Positions 15,819-24,676 are shown, numbered from the stretch's first letter. The stretch is 64,000 bases of DNA from Streptomyces sp. TS71-3 (GCF_018327685.1 NZ_BNEL01000001.1:1984001-2048000); one strand, 5' to 3'. The notes: generated by a model not told the origin, from the letters alone. Made by a program: numbers and translations.

Positions 15819-18800
15819 GTGGTGAGCACGCTGCCGAAGGACACCTCTTTGACCACTGCTTTCGCCTGTTCGGACGTGGTCCTGCTCCGTGCCGCGGTGC
15901 GAGAGGCGCACCCCGGTTCCCAGCCCGCGACTGACGAGGATGCCGACTACCTTCGTGCCGCGGCGAAAGACCCCCTGCTGCGTGAGGCCCTGTCGATCTC
16001 CAGTCCGTCCCTCATCCGCACCCTCGACGACGTGTGCGCCGGCCGTATTGCCTCGCCCAAGCGGATACGCCGGGCCGTGCGCGCCGTCAGTCGTTACCGG
16101 CTGCGCATGTCGAGCCGTGCGACACCGTTCGGGTTGATGGCGGGGGTGTCGACCGCGCATTTTGGTCCGCACCCCCGAGTGCGGTGGGGCGAGGCCCATG
16201 TCAAATGTGCCCGGGTGGATTTGGAGTGGTTCGGCGGAGTCCTCTCGGCCCTGGAGAGCGACGAGGCTGTCCTTCGGAAGCTCCGGGTGGTCGTAAATAA
16301 TCTCTGTTTCGTGCGTGGTGACCGCGTCATCAATCCGTACGTTCCGCAGGCGGGGAAGGGTGAGACCCTCACCCGGGAGGTCTCGGTCAGGCTCACCAGC
16401 GCGGTTCGGGAGATATGGGACCGCGCCCGGTTCCCCCTCGGATGCACGGATCTGGTCGATGCGCTGGCGGACGCCTTCCCCGCTGCCGGCGGGGATCTCA
16501 TCATGGCCTCGGTGGCGAGACTCGTGCGGGCCGGTGTCCTGGTGACGGAGCTGCGGGCGCCGCTGGACGACACCGACCCCCTGGAAACGCTCCTGTCACG
16601 GCTGGACGGCTCGGACGGCGCGTTCACCGCACGGACCGGCGAGGTGCTCGCCGAACTCCGCGAGGTGCGCCGCGAACTGGCCGCCTACGCGCGGACTCCG
16701 CTCGGCGAGCCCGGCCCCGTACTGGACAGGGTGACGGATCGTATGCGGCGGGTCCAGCCGGCCGACACTCCGGTGCAGGTGGACCTGCGTCTCGACGTCG
16801 ACGTCCAGCTCCCGGACATCGTGCGCGGCGAGGTGGAGCAGGCCGCCGAGGCGTTGTGGGTCCTGTCGTCAGGACACCCGGGGCCCGGCTTCCTCACGGA
16901 GTTCCACGAGGACTTCATCGAACGGTACGGAGTGGGCCGGGCGGTTCCGCTGCGGGACGCCGTCGACCCGGACATCGGCCTGGCGGCCCCTGCGGGGTAC
17001 CGGTTCCCGCGCAGCCCCCGCACACTCCGCGGAAAGCAGGTGGCGGACTCCGAACACGACGACCTGCTCCTCTCCTTGGCGCAGGGGGCGTCGATCGCGG
17101 GAGAACGGGAGATCGTTCTCGACGATTCCGTCCTCGGCGAAATCCGTGCCGAGGCCGGGACACCGCCGCCGTCCATGGACATGCTGGCCCACCTCATCTC
17201 CGATTCGACCTCGGCCCTGGCCGCGGGCGACTTCAGGCTGGTGGTGGTCGGCACGCAGACACTCGCCGGGGCCTTCGCCGGCCGGTTCGCCCCGCTCCTC
17301 GGACGGGACGGCGACCGGATAGGGGAGATGGTTCGCGGCCTGCCCACGTCCGCCCCCCAGGCCACACGCGCCCGGTTGTTCTTTCCGCCGCACCGGCCAC
17401 GTGCGGGGAACGTGGCACGCGTGCCCGTCTGGGCGGACCAGCGGATCGTGCTGGGCTCCTTCGCCGACACCGGCCGGCCCGACACCCTGGGACTCCGGGA
17501 TCTCGCGGTCGTGGCCACGCCCCGGCGGCTCGCGGTCGTGTCGCTGAGGACGGGACGTGAGGTGGTGCCGACCGTGCCCAGCACCATGGCCGTCGATCGG
17601 CAGGCGCCCAACGCGGGACGCCTCCTCCACGAGATCGTGCGGAGCGGGGAGCCGGCCTGGCCGGGGTGGCGCTGGGGGGCGGCTGAGTCGCTGCCCTATC
17701 TGCCCCGGGTCCGGGTCGGCCGTACCGTCCTGTCCTCCGCCCGTTGGAAGCCCGACGCGGCCCTGAGGGACCCGGCCGCCGGACCCGGGGAATGGCGCCG
17801 GTCGCTGAAGGAGTGGCGAGTGCGCTGGGGTGTTCCCGACCGGGTGCAACTCGTCGAGAACGATCAGCGGATCAGCCTGGACCTGACCTCCACAGGGCAC
17901 CAGGACCTGCTGCGCAACGGACTGAGCCGCGGGCGGCCGGTCCAGCTCGTCGAACTGCCGGCCGGCGGGAAGTGCGGCACCGGGTGGCTGTCAGCGTCGG
18001 GCGGCACGGCCCGAGGGCGCACCAACGAGCTGGCTTTCTCCCTGGTGCGCCGCGAGGACACGGCAGCGCGTGGGGCGCCGCACGGAGAGAACGGGCCCCT
18101 CTCGCCTCCCGTCACCGGCGCCGCCAGAGCGGTCCACCTGTCCGGGCGCGCGGTGTTCCCGCCGGGCTCCTCGTGGCTGTACGCGAAGTTGTACTGCTCC
18201 TCGGAGCGGCAGGACGAGATCATCGCGCGGGCTCTCGCCGATCTGCTGGCGAAACTGCCGGACCTCCAGCGCTGGTTCTACATCCGCTACCAGGATCCCG
18301 ACGCCCACCTGCGGCTGCGGTTCCACGGTGATCCCGCGGAACTCGCCGGCGGTGTGCTGCCCCTCCTCGGCGACTGGGCGAGTGGCCTGTCCGCCTCGGG
18401 CATGGCCGGCCGTCTCGTCCTGGACACCTACGATCCGGAGTGGGAGCGCTACGGCGGCCCGGAGGCCATGAGCTGCGCGGAGGAGTTCTTCCGCGCGGAC
18501 AGTGCGGCGTGTGTCGGGCAACTCCGCCTTGAGCCGTCGTTGCCGCCGGTGATGAGCCGGCGGGTGCTGGCGGCGGCCAACTGCGCCGACCTAGCCGTTC
18601 GGCTCCTGGGGGATCGGGAGGCCGCCGGGGCGCTGTTCGACTGCGCCGGCACCTCCGGCGGCCACGAGGCGAGGGCCCTGCTGCACGGTGAGGCGAAAGG
18701 GCTCATCGACCCGGCCGGTGGCTGGGAGCGCCTGCGCGCCCTGCCGTCCGGGCCCGAACTGGCCGCCGTCTGGGACGAGCGGGCAGAGGCGCTGAACGCG

Positions 18801-18977
18801 TACGCCCAGCGGCTGCGGGACCTGAACGGAGCGCTCCCCCGATCGGTGCTCCCCTCTCTGCTGCACATGCACCACAACCGGCTCTGCGGCATCGACCGGG
18901 CCAACGAGGCGGCGGTCACCGCACTCGCGGCCGCCGCGGTCGACGCGCGGCAGAGGCGAGCGGGTCGGCCGCGATGA
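15819..18977 (+). CDS. lanB: Class I lanthipeptide dehydratase, full-length LanB
   Basis: A 1052-residue cytoplasmic dehydratase. The N-terminal domain (to about 780) would transfer glutamate from Glu-tRNA to Ser/Thr of the precursor; it includes 'RMSSRATPFGLMAGVS' near residue 96-111. The C-terminal SpaB_C elimination domain (about 787-1050) shows 'PPGSSWLYAKLYCS', 'WFYIRYQDPDAHLRLRF' and 'LDTYDPEWERYGG'. Both halves are fused, as in NisB, unlike split thiopeptide enzymes. The start is GTG 15819 (or 15822), with AAGGACGAG upstream. Its stop overlaps the lanC start (ATGA), so the two enzymes are made together. The generic symbol lanB is used, as no named compound is recognised. Confidence 0.95.
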   Translation: MVSTLPKDTSLTTAFACSDVVLLRAAVREAHPGSQPATDEDADYLRAAAKDPLLREALSISSPSLIRTLDDVCAGRIASPKRIRRAVRAVSRYRLRMSSRATPFGLMAGVSTAHFGPHPRVRWGEAHVKCARVDLEWFGGVLSALESDEAVLRKLRVVVNNLCFVRGDRVINPYVPQAGKGETLTREVSVRLTSAVREIWDRARFPLGCTDLVDALADAFPAAGGDLIMASVARLVRAGVLVTELRAPLDDTDPLETLLSRLDGSDGAFTARTGEVLAELREVRRELAAYARTPLGEPGPVLDRVTDRMRRVQPADTPVQVDLRLDVDVQLPDIVRGEVEQAAEALWVLSSGHPGPGFLTEFHEDFIERYGVGRAVPLRDAVDPDIGLAAPAGYRFPRSPRTLRGKQVADSEHDDLLLSLAQGASIAGEREIVLDDSVLGEIRAEAGTPPPSMDMLAHLISDSTSALAAGDFRLVVVGTQTLAGAFAGRFAPLLGRDGDRIGEMVRGLPTSAPQATRARLFFPPHRPRAGNVARVPVWADQRIVLGSFADTGRPDTLGLRDLAVVATPRRLAVVSLRTGREVVPTVPSTMAVDRQAPNAGRLLHEIVRSGEPAWPGWRWGAAESLPYLPRVRVGRTVLSSARWKPDAALRDPAAGPGEWRRSLKEWRVRWGVPDRVQLVENDQRISLDLTSTGHQDLLRNGLSRGRPVQLVELPAGGKCGTGWLSASGGTARGRTNELAFSLVRREDTAARGAPHGENGPLSPPVTGAARAVHLSGRAVFPPGSSWLYAKLYCSSERQDEIIARALADLLAKLPDLQRWFYIRYQDPDAHLRLRFHGDPAELAGGVLPLLGDWASGLSASGMAGRLVLDTYDPEWERYGGPEAMSCAEEFFRADSAACVGQLRLEPSLPPVMSRRVLAAANCADLAVRLLGDREAAGALFDCAGTSGGHEARALLHGEAKGLIDPAGGWERLRALPSGPELAAVWDERAEALNAYAQRLRDLNGALPRSVLPSLLHMHHNRLCGIDRANEAAVTALAAAAVDARQRRAGRPR

Positions 18978-20245
18978 CGCCCGCCATGCCGCCATGGGAC
19001 CGGGCCGCGCAGTACGTGGAGGAAGTCTCCGAGCGCTTCTCGGACATCGAGGCCACCACCCGGATCTGGCAGGCAGGCGACTCGTGCGTGCCCTCCAGCC
19101 TCGACCGGGGCTGTGCGGGAATGTCCCTGCTCTACGCGGAGCTGGCCCACCGGGACACGGCCCACCGGGCGCTGGCCCACGCCTGGCTCACCGCAGCGGC
19201 GCGGTCGCGCCAGGAGCCGTCGACGGCCGGGATCTTCCGTGGCGCAGCCGCTCTGTCCTTCGCGGCTCACTGCGCGGCGGGGCACGGCGGCCATTACGCC
19301 CGCACCCTTGCCGGCCTCGACGAGCGCCTCGCCGCCATGGCGCGTGCCTGGGCCGAGCGTGAGGCGCGCCGGGTCGCGCTCGGAGAGGCGTGTGTGACCA
19401 TCCATGCCTACGACGCGATCACCGGGCTGGCCGGACTGGGCGGCCACCTCGTCGCACGTGGGCTCACCGGCGCCGCCGCTCCCGTGCTGGAGGCCGTGGT
19501 CGCGCTGACCGACCCCATCGAGGTGTCCGGCGTTCGCCTTCCCGGCTGGTGGGTGGCACAGGACACGGCATCCTACGCCCCGACCGCGGTCAGGGAGGGC
19601 CACGCCAACCTCGGCATGGCCCACGGCGTCGCCGGTCTCCTGGCGCTCCTCTCCCTGGCCTGGCGCGACGGCTCACGGGTGGCGGGACAGCGGGAGGCCG
19701 CCACCGTGCTCGCCGGGTACCTGCTCGAACGGCGCAGGGACGACGGCGACGGTGTCTGGTGGCCCCCCATGCTCGGCCTGGACGGCGCCGAGGCCGCGCG
19801 GCCCAGGCCCTCATGGTGCTACGGGACTCCGGGAGTCGCCCGCGCCCTGTATCTGGCGGGCGCCGCCTTCGACGTCGCCGAATGGCGCGACGCCGCCGTC
19901 CGGGCCCTGCGGTCGGTGCTCCGCCCCTCCTCCACGCAGCCGCCCCTGAACGGACCGGGCCTGTGCCACGGATGGGCGGGCCTGTTGCAGATCACCTGGA
20001 GGACGGCTCAGGAAAGCTCCGACGACGAGCTTGCGGCACGGCTGCCGTGGATCGCCGCACGGCTCCTCGACGCGGCACCGGGCGCGGTGTGCGGCACCGT
20101 CCCGGGCGCCGCACGCCCCGGGTATGTTCCCGACGACCCGTTCGGGTTCCTCACCGGGGCTGCCGGGGCCGCCCTCGCGCTGCACACCTGCGCCACCGGC
20201 ACTCAGCCCGCCACGCCCTGGGAGCGCGCGCTCCTGATCGCTTGA
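18974..20245 (+). CDS. lanC: Lanthionine synthetase (cyclase), LanC
   Basis: A 423-residue zinc enzyme that adds precursor cysteine thiols to dehydroalanine/dehydrobutyrine to close the rings. The zinc ligands are all present: Cys282 in 'PSWCYGTPG', and Cys331-His332 in 'GLCHGWAGL'. The catalytic histidine lies in 'GMAHGVAGLLALL' (His217). The length and seven-fold helical repeats fit free-standing class I cyclases. The start at 18974 overlaps the lanB stop by four bases. With three precursor cysteines it would close up to three rings. Confidence 0.94.
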   Translation: MTPAMPPWDRAAQYVEEVSERFSDIEATTRIWQAGDSCVPSSLDRGCAGMSLLYAELAHRDTAHRALAHAWLTAAARSRQEPSTAGIFRGAAALSFAAHCAAGHGGHYARTLAGLDERLAAMARAWAEREARRVALGEACVTIHAYDAITGLAGLGGHLVARGLTGAAAPVLEAVVALTDPIEVSGVRLPGWWVAQDTASYAPTAVREGHANLGMAHGVAGLLALLSLAWRDGSRVAGQREAATVLAGYLLERRRDDGDGVWWPPMLGLDGAEAARPRPSWCYGTPGVARALYLAGAAFDVAEWRDAAVRALRSVLRPSSTQPPLNGPGLCHGWAGLLQITWRTAQESSDDELAARLPWIAARLLDAAPGAVCGTVPGAARPGYVPDDPFGFLTGAAGAALALHTCATGTQPATPWERALLIA

Positions 20246-20291
20246 CGGGGGTTTCGCGGCGGGCGGGCGGCACACTCATGAGAAGGCAACG

Positions 20292-20309
20292 ATGACGAGG
20301 CAACGATGA
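20292..20309 (+). other. Five-codon open frame abutting the JmjC gene start
   Basis: ATG ACG AGG CAA CGA TGA at 20292-20309 encodes MTRQR. Its TGA overlaps the ATG of the JmjC gene (ATGA). The segment AAGGCAACGATGAC is repeated immediately as GAGGCAACGATGAC, so the ribosome site plus start codon has been duplicated in tandem. Confidence 0.55.
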
Positions 20310-21217
20310 CATGGAAAGCGGTCCCCGGTTGGGTGGGCTCGGCGCAGGCGTTCCTGGCGGACGACTGGGGGCGGGCGCCCAGGGTGTTCCGCGGCTTGAG
20401 GCCCGAGACGCCGATCACCCTCGGGGACGTGGACCGGGCCATCCGACACAGGATGCTACGACGACCGCACGTCGAGATGGTCAGGGGAACCGACGAGATC
20501 CCCGAGAGTTCCTACACGACCTCCCGGCGCATGACCGGAAGCACGGTACCCGCCTTCGCCGACGGTGCCGCCATCGCCCGCCTGCTGAGGCAGGGGAGCA
20601 CGCTGCTGCTGCGCAACGTGGAGCACTGGCACGCCCCGACGGAGCGGTTGACACGGGATTTCGAGACGGATCTCCGGCGCCCGGTCGAGGCGTTCTTCTT
20701 CGCCACACCAGCCGGCGCACAGGGGCTCGTCACTCACCGGGACGACGCCGACGTCCTGCTGCTCCAGATCAGCGGCAGCAAGAGGTGGACCGTGTACCCG
20801 GGGCCCGGGGACGGCAACTGGCGGCCGGGCCCTGCCGAGGAGGTGGGGGCCGCCGTCCTGGAGGAGACGGTACGCGCGGGTGACGTCCTCTACATCCCGC
20901 GTGGGTTCGCACACACCGCGTCGGGGGAGGAGGGGCTCTCCACCCACCTCTCCCTGACCGTTCGAGAGGTGGGCACGCAGGAACTCTACGCCGCCCTCCA
21001 GCGCACGATCATGGACGGTCTGGCGATCGAAGCCCGCCCGCTGGGCGAGCCGGAGCTGCTGGAGACCGCTGAGCAGCTACTGGACCGGATCCGCGCGGTT
21101 GTCCCGCGGCTGACGGCGGCGGACGTCCTCAGCGCGGCGCGAGGAGCCAGGACCCCCGAGCGAGGACGCCCGCCGTCCGACGGGGACGACCTCAGCACAC
21201 TGCTGACCACCGGATGA
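20306..21217 (+). CDS. JmjC/cupin-like 2-oxoglutarate-Fe(II) oxygenase of the lanthipeptide locus
   Basis: A 303-residue cupin_4/JmjC-type oxygenase. The double-stranded beta-helix carries the iron triad His144-X-Asp146 in 'THRDDADVLLLQISGSKRW' and His203 in 'AGDVLYIPRGFAHTASG'; 'KRWTVY' is typical of the ribosomal-oxygenase and tRNA-hydroxylase branch. A winged-helix-like C-terminus follows. Such enzymes hydroxylate protein side chains using 2-oxoglutarate and O2. It follows lanC by 60 bp on the same strand, so the precursor is the likely substrate; Asp45, Asn28, Asn42 and the prolines are candidates. ATG 20306 has GAGG 5 bases upstream. The role is inference; the fold is well supported. Confidence 0.86.
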   Translation: MTWKAVPGWVGSAQAFLADDWGRAPRVFRGLRPETPITLGDVDRAIRHRMLRRPHVEMVRGTDEIPESSYTTSRRMTGSTVPAFADGAAIARLLRQGSTLLLRNVEHWHAPTERLTRDFETDLRRPVEAFFFATPAGAQGLVTHRDDADVLLLQISGSKRWTVYPGPGDGNWRPGPAEEVGAAVLEETVRAGDVLYIPRGFAHTASGEEGLSTHLSLTVREVGTQELYAALQRTIMDGLAIEARPLGEPELLETAEQLLDRIRAVVPRLTAADVLSAARGARTPERGRPPSDGDDLSTLLTTG

Positions 21218-21306
21218 GCTGCGGCGCGTGCCCGCGAGGAGGTTGCCAGGACCTCACCCTCCGAAGCGGGCTGTTCCCGTCGTGGCCGGGCCTCCGGCGG
21301 GTGGGC

Positions 21307-21706
21307 GGTTGCTCGCGCGGTTCCCCGCGCCCCTAGGTCCTGTCTGACAATTCCCGCCGGGCCCGCGACGTCTGGCACCGCACCTCGCCGCGTTGTCGGG
21401 CACGCCCACGTACGCCCAGTACGAGGGCGACCCTCCGCCTTGCGATGCACGGCACCAGACGCCGCGGGCTGATCCGCCGCGAATTGCCAGACAGGCCCTA
21501 GAAGGCGGGGCTCCGCCCCGATCAGGGGCGCGGGGAACTGCGCGCTCAGCAACAGGAGTGGCGAGCGTCGTCACCGAGCCGAGGGGGCGGTCTCGGTCGT
21601 TTCCGGACCACCGGCCGGTAGATGGTTGCTCGCTCCCCCACTGCCTCAAGGGCGTGGGAGGTACCCCCATCCCCGCGCCCCTGACGGGGCGCCGCGCACC
21701 GTCGGA
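21307..21706. repeat. Composite GC-rich repeats between JmjC and pyk
   Basis: The 489-bp convergent gap holds a left-facing repeat copy (about 21311-21332, TCGCGCGGTTCCCCGCGCCCC), its inner module and right-facing partner (21506-21545), and a further degenerate copy (about 21590-21690) with 'TCCGGACCACCGGCCGG'. The first is split by the element at 21336-21498 and the last by a small hairpin insert at 21633-21660. No gene is seen. Confidence 0.85.
21336..21498. mobile_element. 163-bp MITE-like element with TA target duplication
   Basis: The ends are imperfect terminal inverted repeats of about 45 bp: GGTCCTGTCTGACAATTC at 21336 onward against the reverse complement of the right end, GGGCCTGTCTGGCAATTC. 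TA flanks both sides (21334-21335 and 21499-21500). It has no transposase. It splits a copy of the intergenic repeat, and uninterrupted copies at 2404-2460 and 9612-9660 show what the empty site looks like, with a single TA in the 2404 copy. TA targets are typical of IS630/Tc1-mariner elements, so it would be moved in trans. Confidence 0.85.
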
Positions 21707-23128
21707 TCAGGCGGAGCCCAGGTGGTGCACCCGCACCATGTTCGTGGTCCCGGGCACCCCGGGCGGCGACCCGGCCGTCATCACGACGACGTCGCCGCTG
21801 TTGAAGCGCCCGAGCTTCACCAGCTCCGCGTCGACCAGCTCCACCATCGCGTCCGTGTTGTCCACGTGCGGCACCACGAACGCCTCCACCCCCCACGTCA
21901 GCGTGAGCTGGTTGCGGGTGGACACCTCCGTCGTGAACGCCAGGATCGGCTGCTCGGCCCGGTAGCGGGAGAGCCTGCGGGCGGTGTCGCCGGACTTGGT
22001 GAACGCGACCAGGCCCTTGCCGCCCAGGAAGTCCGCGATCTCGCACGCGGCACGGGCCACCGAACCGCCCTGCGTGCGCGGCTTCTTCGTGGTGACCAGC
22101 GGTTGCAGGCCCTTGGACAGCAGCTCCTGCTCGGCGGCCGTGACGATCTTCGACATGGTCTTGACCGTCTCGATCGGGTACGCCCCCACCGAGGACTCGG
22201 CCGACAGCATGACCGCGTCGGCGCCGTCCAGGATGGCGTTCGCCACGTCCGAGGCCTCGGCGCGGGTGGGCCGGGAGTTGGTGATCATCGACTCCATCAT
22301 CTGGGTCGCCACGATCACCGGCTTGGCGTTGCGGCGGCAGAGCTCGATGAGCTGCTTCTGCACCATCGGCACCTTCTCCAGCGGGTACTCGACGGCCAGG
22401 TCGCCACGGGCCACCATCACCGCGTCGAACGCCATCACGACGTCCTTCATGTTCGCCACCGCCTGCGGCTTCTCCACCTTGGCGATGACCGGGACGCGGC
22501 GGCCCACCTCGTCCATGATGGCGTGCACGTCCTTGATGTCGTTGGCATCCCGGACGAAGGACAGCGCGACCATGTCGCAGCCGAGCCGCAGGGCGAAGCG
22601 GAGGTCCTCCACGTCCTTCTCGGACATCGCGGGGACGTTGACGGCCGCGCCGGGGAGGTTGATGCCCTTGTGGTCGGAGATCACGCCGCCCTCGACGACG
22701 ATCGTCTTCACCCGGGGCCCGTCGACCTCCACGACGCGCAGCTCGACGTTGCCGTCGTTGATCAGGATCGGGTCGCCGATGGCGACGTCCCCGGGAAGGC
22801 CCTTGTACGTGGTGCCGCACACCGACTTGTCGCCCTGGACGTCCTCGGTGGTGATGGCGAACTCGTCGCCCCGCACCAGCTCGACCGGGCCCTCGGCGAA
22901 GGTCTCCAGACGGATCTTGGGGCCCTGGAGGTCGGCGAGGACGCCCACGGCCCGGCCGGCGTCCTCCGACGCCTGGCGGACGCGGTGGTACCGCTCCTCG
23001 TGCTCGGCGTGGGAGCCATGGCTGAAATTGAAGCGGGCCACGTTCATCCCGGCCTCGATGAGCGATGTGAGCTGCTCATACGAGTCAACGGCGGGGCCAA
23101 GTGTGCAGACGATTTTCGAACGGCGCAT
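21707..23128 (-). CDS. pyk: Pyruvate kinase
   Basis: A 473-residue glycolytic enzyme converting phosphoenolpyruvate and ADP to pyruvate and ATP in the cytoplasm. Hallmarks are intact: 'RRSKIVCTLGPAVDS' start, 'ARFNFSHGSHAEHEERY', 'DHKGINLPGAAVNVPAMSEKD', the catalytic 'PVIAKVEKPQAV', 'VMVARGDLAVEYPLEKV' and 'KPVIVATQMMESM'. The length is normal. The start ATG 23128 matches the conserved N-terminus. It is co-directional with ackA and pta upstream (170 bp gap to ackA). Streptomyces usually have two pyruvate kinases; synteny with ackA-pta-pfkA suggests this is the pyk2-type copy, from memory. Confidence 0.96.
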   Translation of the reverse strand: MRRSKIVCTLGPAVDSYEQLTSLIEAGMNVARFNFSHGSHAEHEERYHRVRQASEDAGRAVGVLADLQGPKIRLETFAEGPVELVRGDEFAITTEDVQGDKSVCGTTYKGLPGDVAIGDPILINDGNVELRVVEVDGPRVKTIVVEGGVISDHKGINLPGAAVNVPAMSEKDVEDLRFALRLGCDMVALSFVRDANDIKDVHAIMDEVGRRVPVIAKVEKPQAVANMKDVVMAFDAVMVARGDLAVEYPLEKVPMVQKQLIELCRRNAKPVIVATQMMESMITNSRPTRAEASDVANAILDGADAVMLSAESSVGAYPIETVKTMSKIVTAAEQELLSKGLQPLVTTKKPRTQGGSVARAACEIADFLGGKGLVAFTKSGDTARRLSRYRAEQPILAFTTEVSTRNQLTLTWGVEAFVVPHVDNTDAMVELVDAELVKLGRFNSGDVVVMTAGSPPGVPGTTNMVRVHHLGSA

Positions 23129-23298
23129 GGATCGGATCCTATCGGTTTGTTTCTGGGCGGAATTAACCGGAGTCCGCCGACTGGCAGAAGTGACACATGT
23201 GCGGCGCCTTGCTCAGTTGTTCGGCTACATCGGGCTGCAACGGACTACTCGGACTGCAGCGGAAACCACGGAAACTCACGGAAAGTCTTCGGATGTCT

Positions 23299-24528
23299 TC
23301 AGGGCTTTACCAGTGTGTATGTCTGGTTCGCGATCTCCATTTCCTCGTCGGTGGGCACCACCGCCACGGCGACCCGCGAGCCGGACGGTGAGATCAGGCG
23401 TGCCGCACCGCTCCGTGCGGCGTTGCGCTCCGCGTCCACGGCCAGGCCCAGCCCCTGAAGGCCCGCCACGACGGCCTCGCGCACCTCGGCGGAGTTCTCC
23501 CCGACGCCCGCCGTGAACACGAGCGCGTCCAGCCGGCCGAGCACGGCGAAATAGGCACCGACGTATTTCCGCAGCCGGTGCACGTAGATGTCGAAGGCGA
23601 GCCGGGCGTCGGCGTCCCCGTCCGCCATGCGGCGCTGGATCTCCCGCATGTCGTTGTCGCCGCAGAGCCCGAGCAGCCCGCTCTTCTTGTTCAGCAATTC
23701 GTCGACCTCGTCCGCGGACATTCCACCGACCCGCATCAGATGGAAGATGACCGCCGGGTCGATGTCTCCTGATCGCGTACCCATGACGAGACCCTCCAAG
23801 GGCGTGAGCCCCATGGACGTCTCCACGGAGCGCCCGCCCCGCACGGCCGCCGCGGAGGCGCCGTTGCCGAGGTGCAGCACGATCACGTCGACGTCCTCGG
23901 GGGCCTTGCCCAGCAGGGCGGCGGTGGCCCGGGAGACGTACGCGTGGGAGGTGCCGTGGAAGCCGTAGCGGCGCACGCGGTGGGCGTCGGCGGTCTCCAC
24001 GTCGATCGCGTACCGGGCCGCGGCCGCCGGGATGGTGGTGTGGAAGGCGGTGTCGAAGACGGCGACCTGCGGAAGGTCGGGGCGCAGTTCCATGGCCGTG
24101 CGGATGCCCTGGAGGTTCGCCGGGTTGTGCAGCGGCGCAAGCGGCACCAGCCGCTCGATCTCGGCGAGCACGCTCTCGTCGACGACCGCGGGCCTGGTGA
24201 AGGACTGCCCGCCGTGCACCACCCGGTGCCCGATGGCCGCGAGCCGGGGCGAGTCGAGCCCGAGGCCGTCCGCGGACAGCTCCCCGCCCGCGGCCTCCAG
24301 CGCGGCCCGGTGGTCGGCGATCCGCTCCTCGCGCTCCCGGCGCTCGCCGCCCTCACCCGGGGTGTGCACGACACGTCCCGTTCTCTCCCCGATCCGCTCG
24401 ATCAGGCCGGTGGCCAGCCGCCGCCCGCCGGTCATGTCGATCAGCTGGTACTTCAGCGAGGACGAACCGGAGTTGAGCACGAGGACCTGGTCGGGCCTGT
24501 CGTTGCCGGCGGGGGGCGTTGCGTTCAC
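23299..24528 (-). CDS. ackA: Acetate kinase
   Basis: A 409-residue ASKHA-fold enzyme interconverting acetyl phosphate + ADP and acetate + ATP. It shows 'VLVLNSGSSSLKYQL' (phosphate-binding), 'RRYGFHGTSHAYVSR', 'VIVLHLGNGASAAAVRGGRSVETSMGLTPLEGLVMGTRSGDIDP' and 'FTAGVGENSAEVREAV'. The start is GTG 24528; about 10 extra residues precede the conserved 'QVLVLNSG', so a later start is possible but no ATG or GTG with a ribosome site is seen. Downstream of pta by 148 bp on the same strand, forming the acetate-overflow/acetyl-phosphate pair. Confidence 0.95.
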   Translation of the reverse strand: MNATPPAGNDRPDQVLVLNSGSSSLKYQLIDMTGGRRLATGLIERIGERTGRVVHTPGEGGERREREERIADHRAALEAAGGELSADGLGLDSPRLAAIGHRVVHGGQSFTRPAVVDESVLAEIERLVPLAPLHNPANLQGIRTAMELRPDLPQVAVFDTAFHTTIPAAAARYAIDVETADAHRVRRYGFHGTSHAYVSRATAALLGKAPEDVDVIVLHLGNGASAAAVRGGRSVETSMGLTPLEGLVMGTRSGDIDPAVIFHLMRVGGMSADEVDELLNKKSGLLGLCGDNDMREIQRRMADGDADARLAFDIYVHRLRKYVGAYFAVLGRLDALVFTAGVGENSAEVREAVVAGLQGLGLAVDAERNAARSGAARLISPSGSRVAVAVVPTDEEMEIANQTYTLVKP

Positions 24529-24676
24529 GGGCGGTGCGCCTTCTGGGACGGGGGACGGGGGACGGGGACGGGTGTCGGGGAGGAGCGTCGCGTGCGGGCG
24601 GGAACGGAGCCCGGGGCGGGCCCGTCCCGAGCGCGGGCGCCGCGACCGGGACCCGGGCGCGGTGGCCCGGCGGCGC

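Noticed and set aside
15819..18977. Thiopeptide rather than lanthipeptide dehydratase
   Set aside because: The enzyme is full-length rather than split, a LanC cyclase follows it, and there are no YcaO, cyclodehydratase or pyridine-synthase genes.
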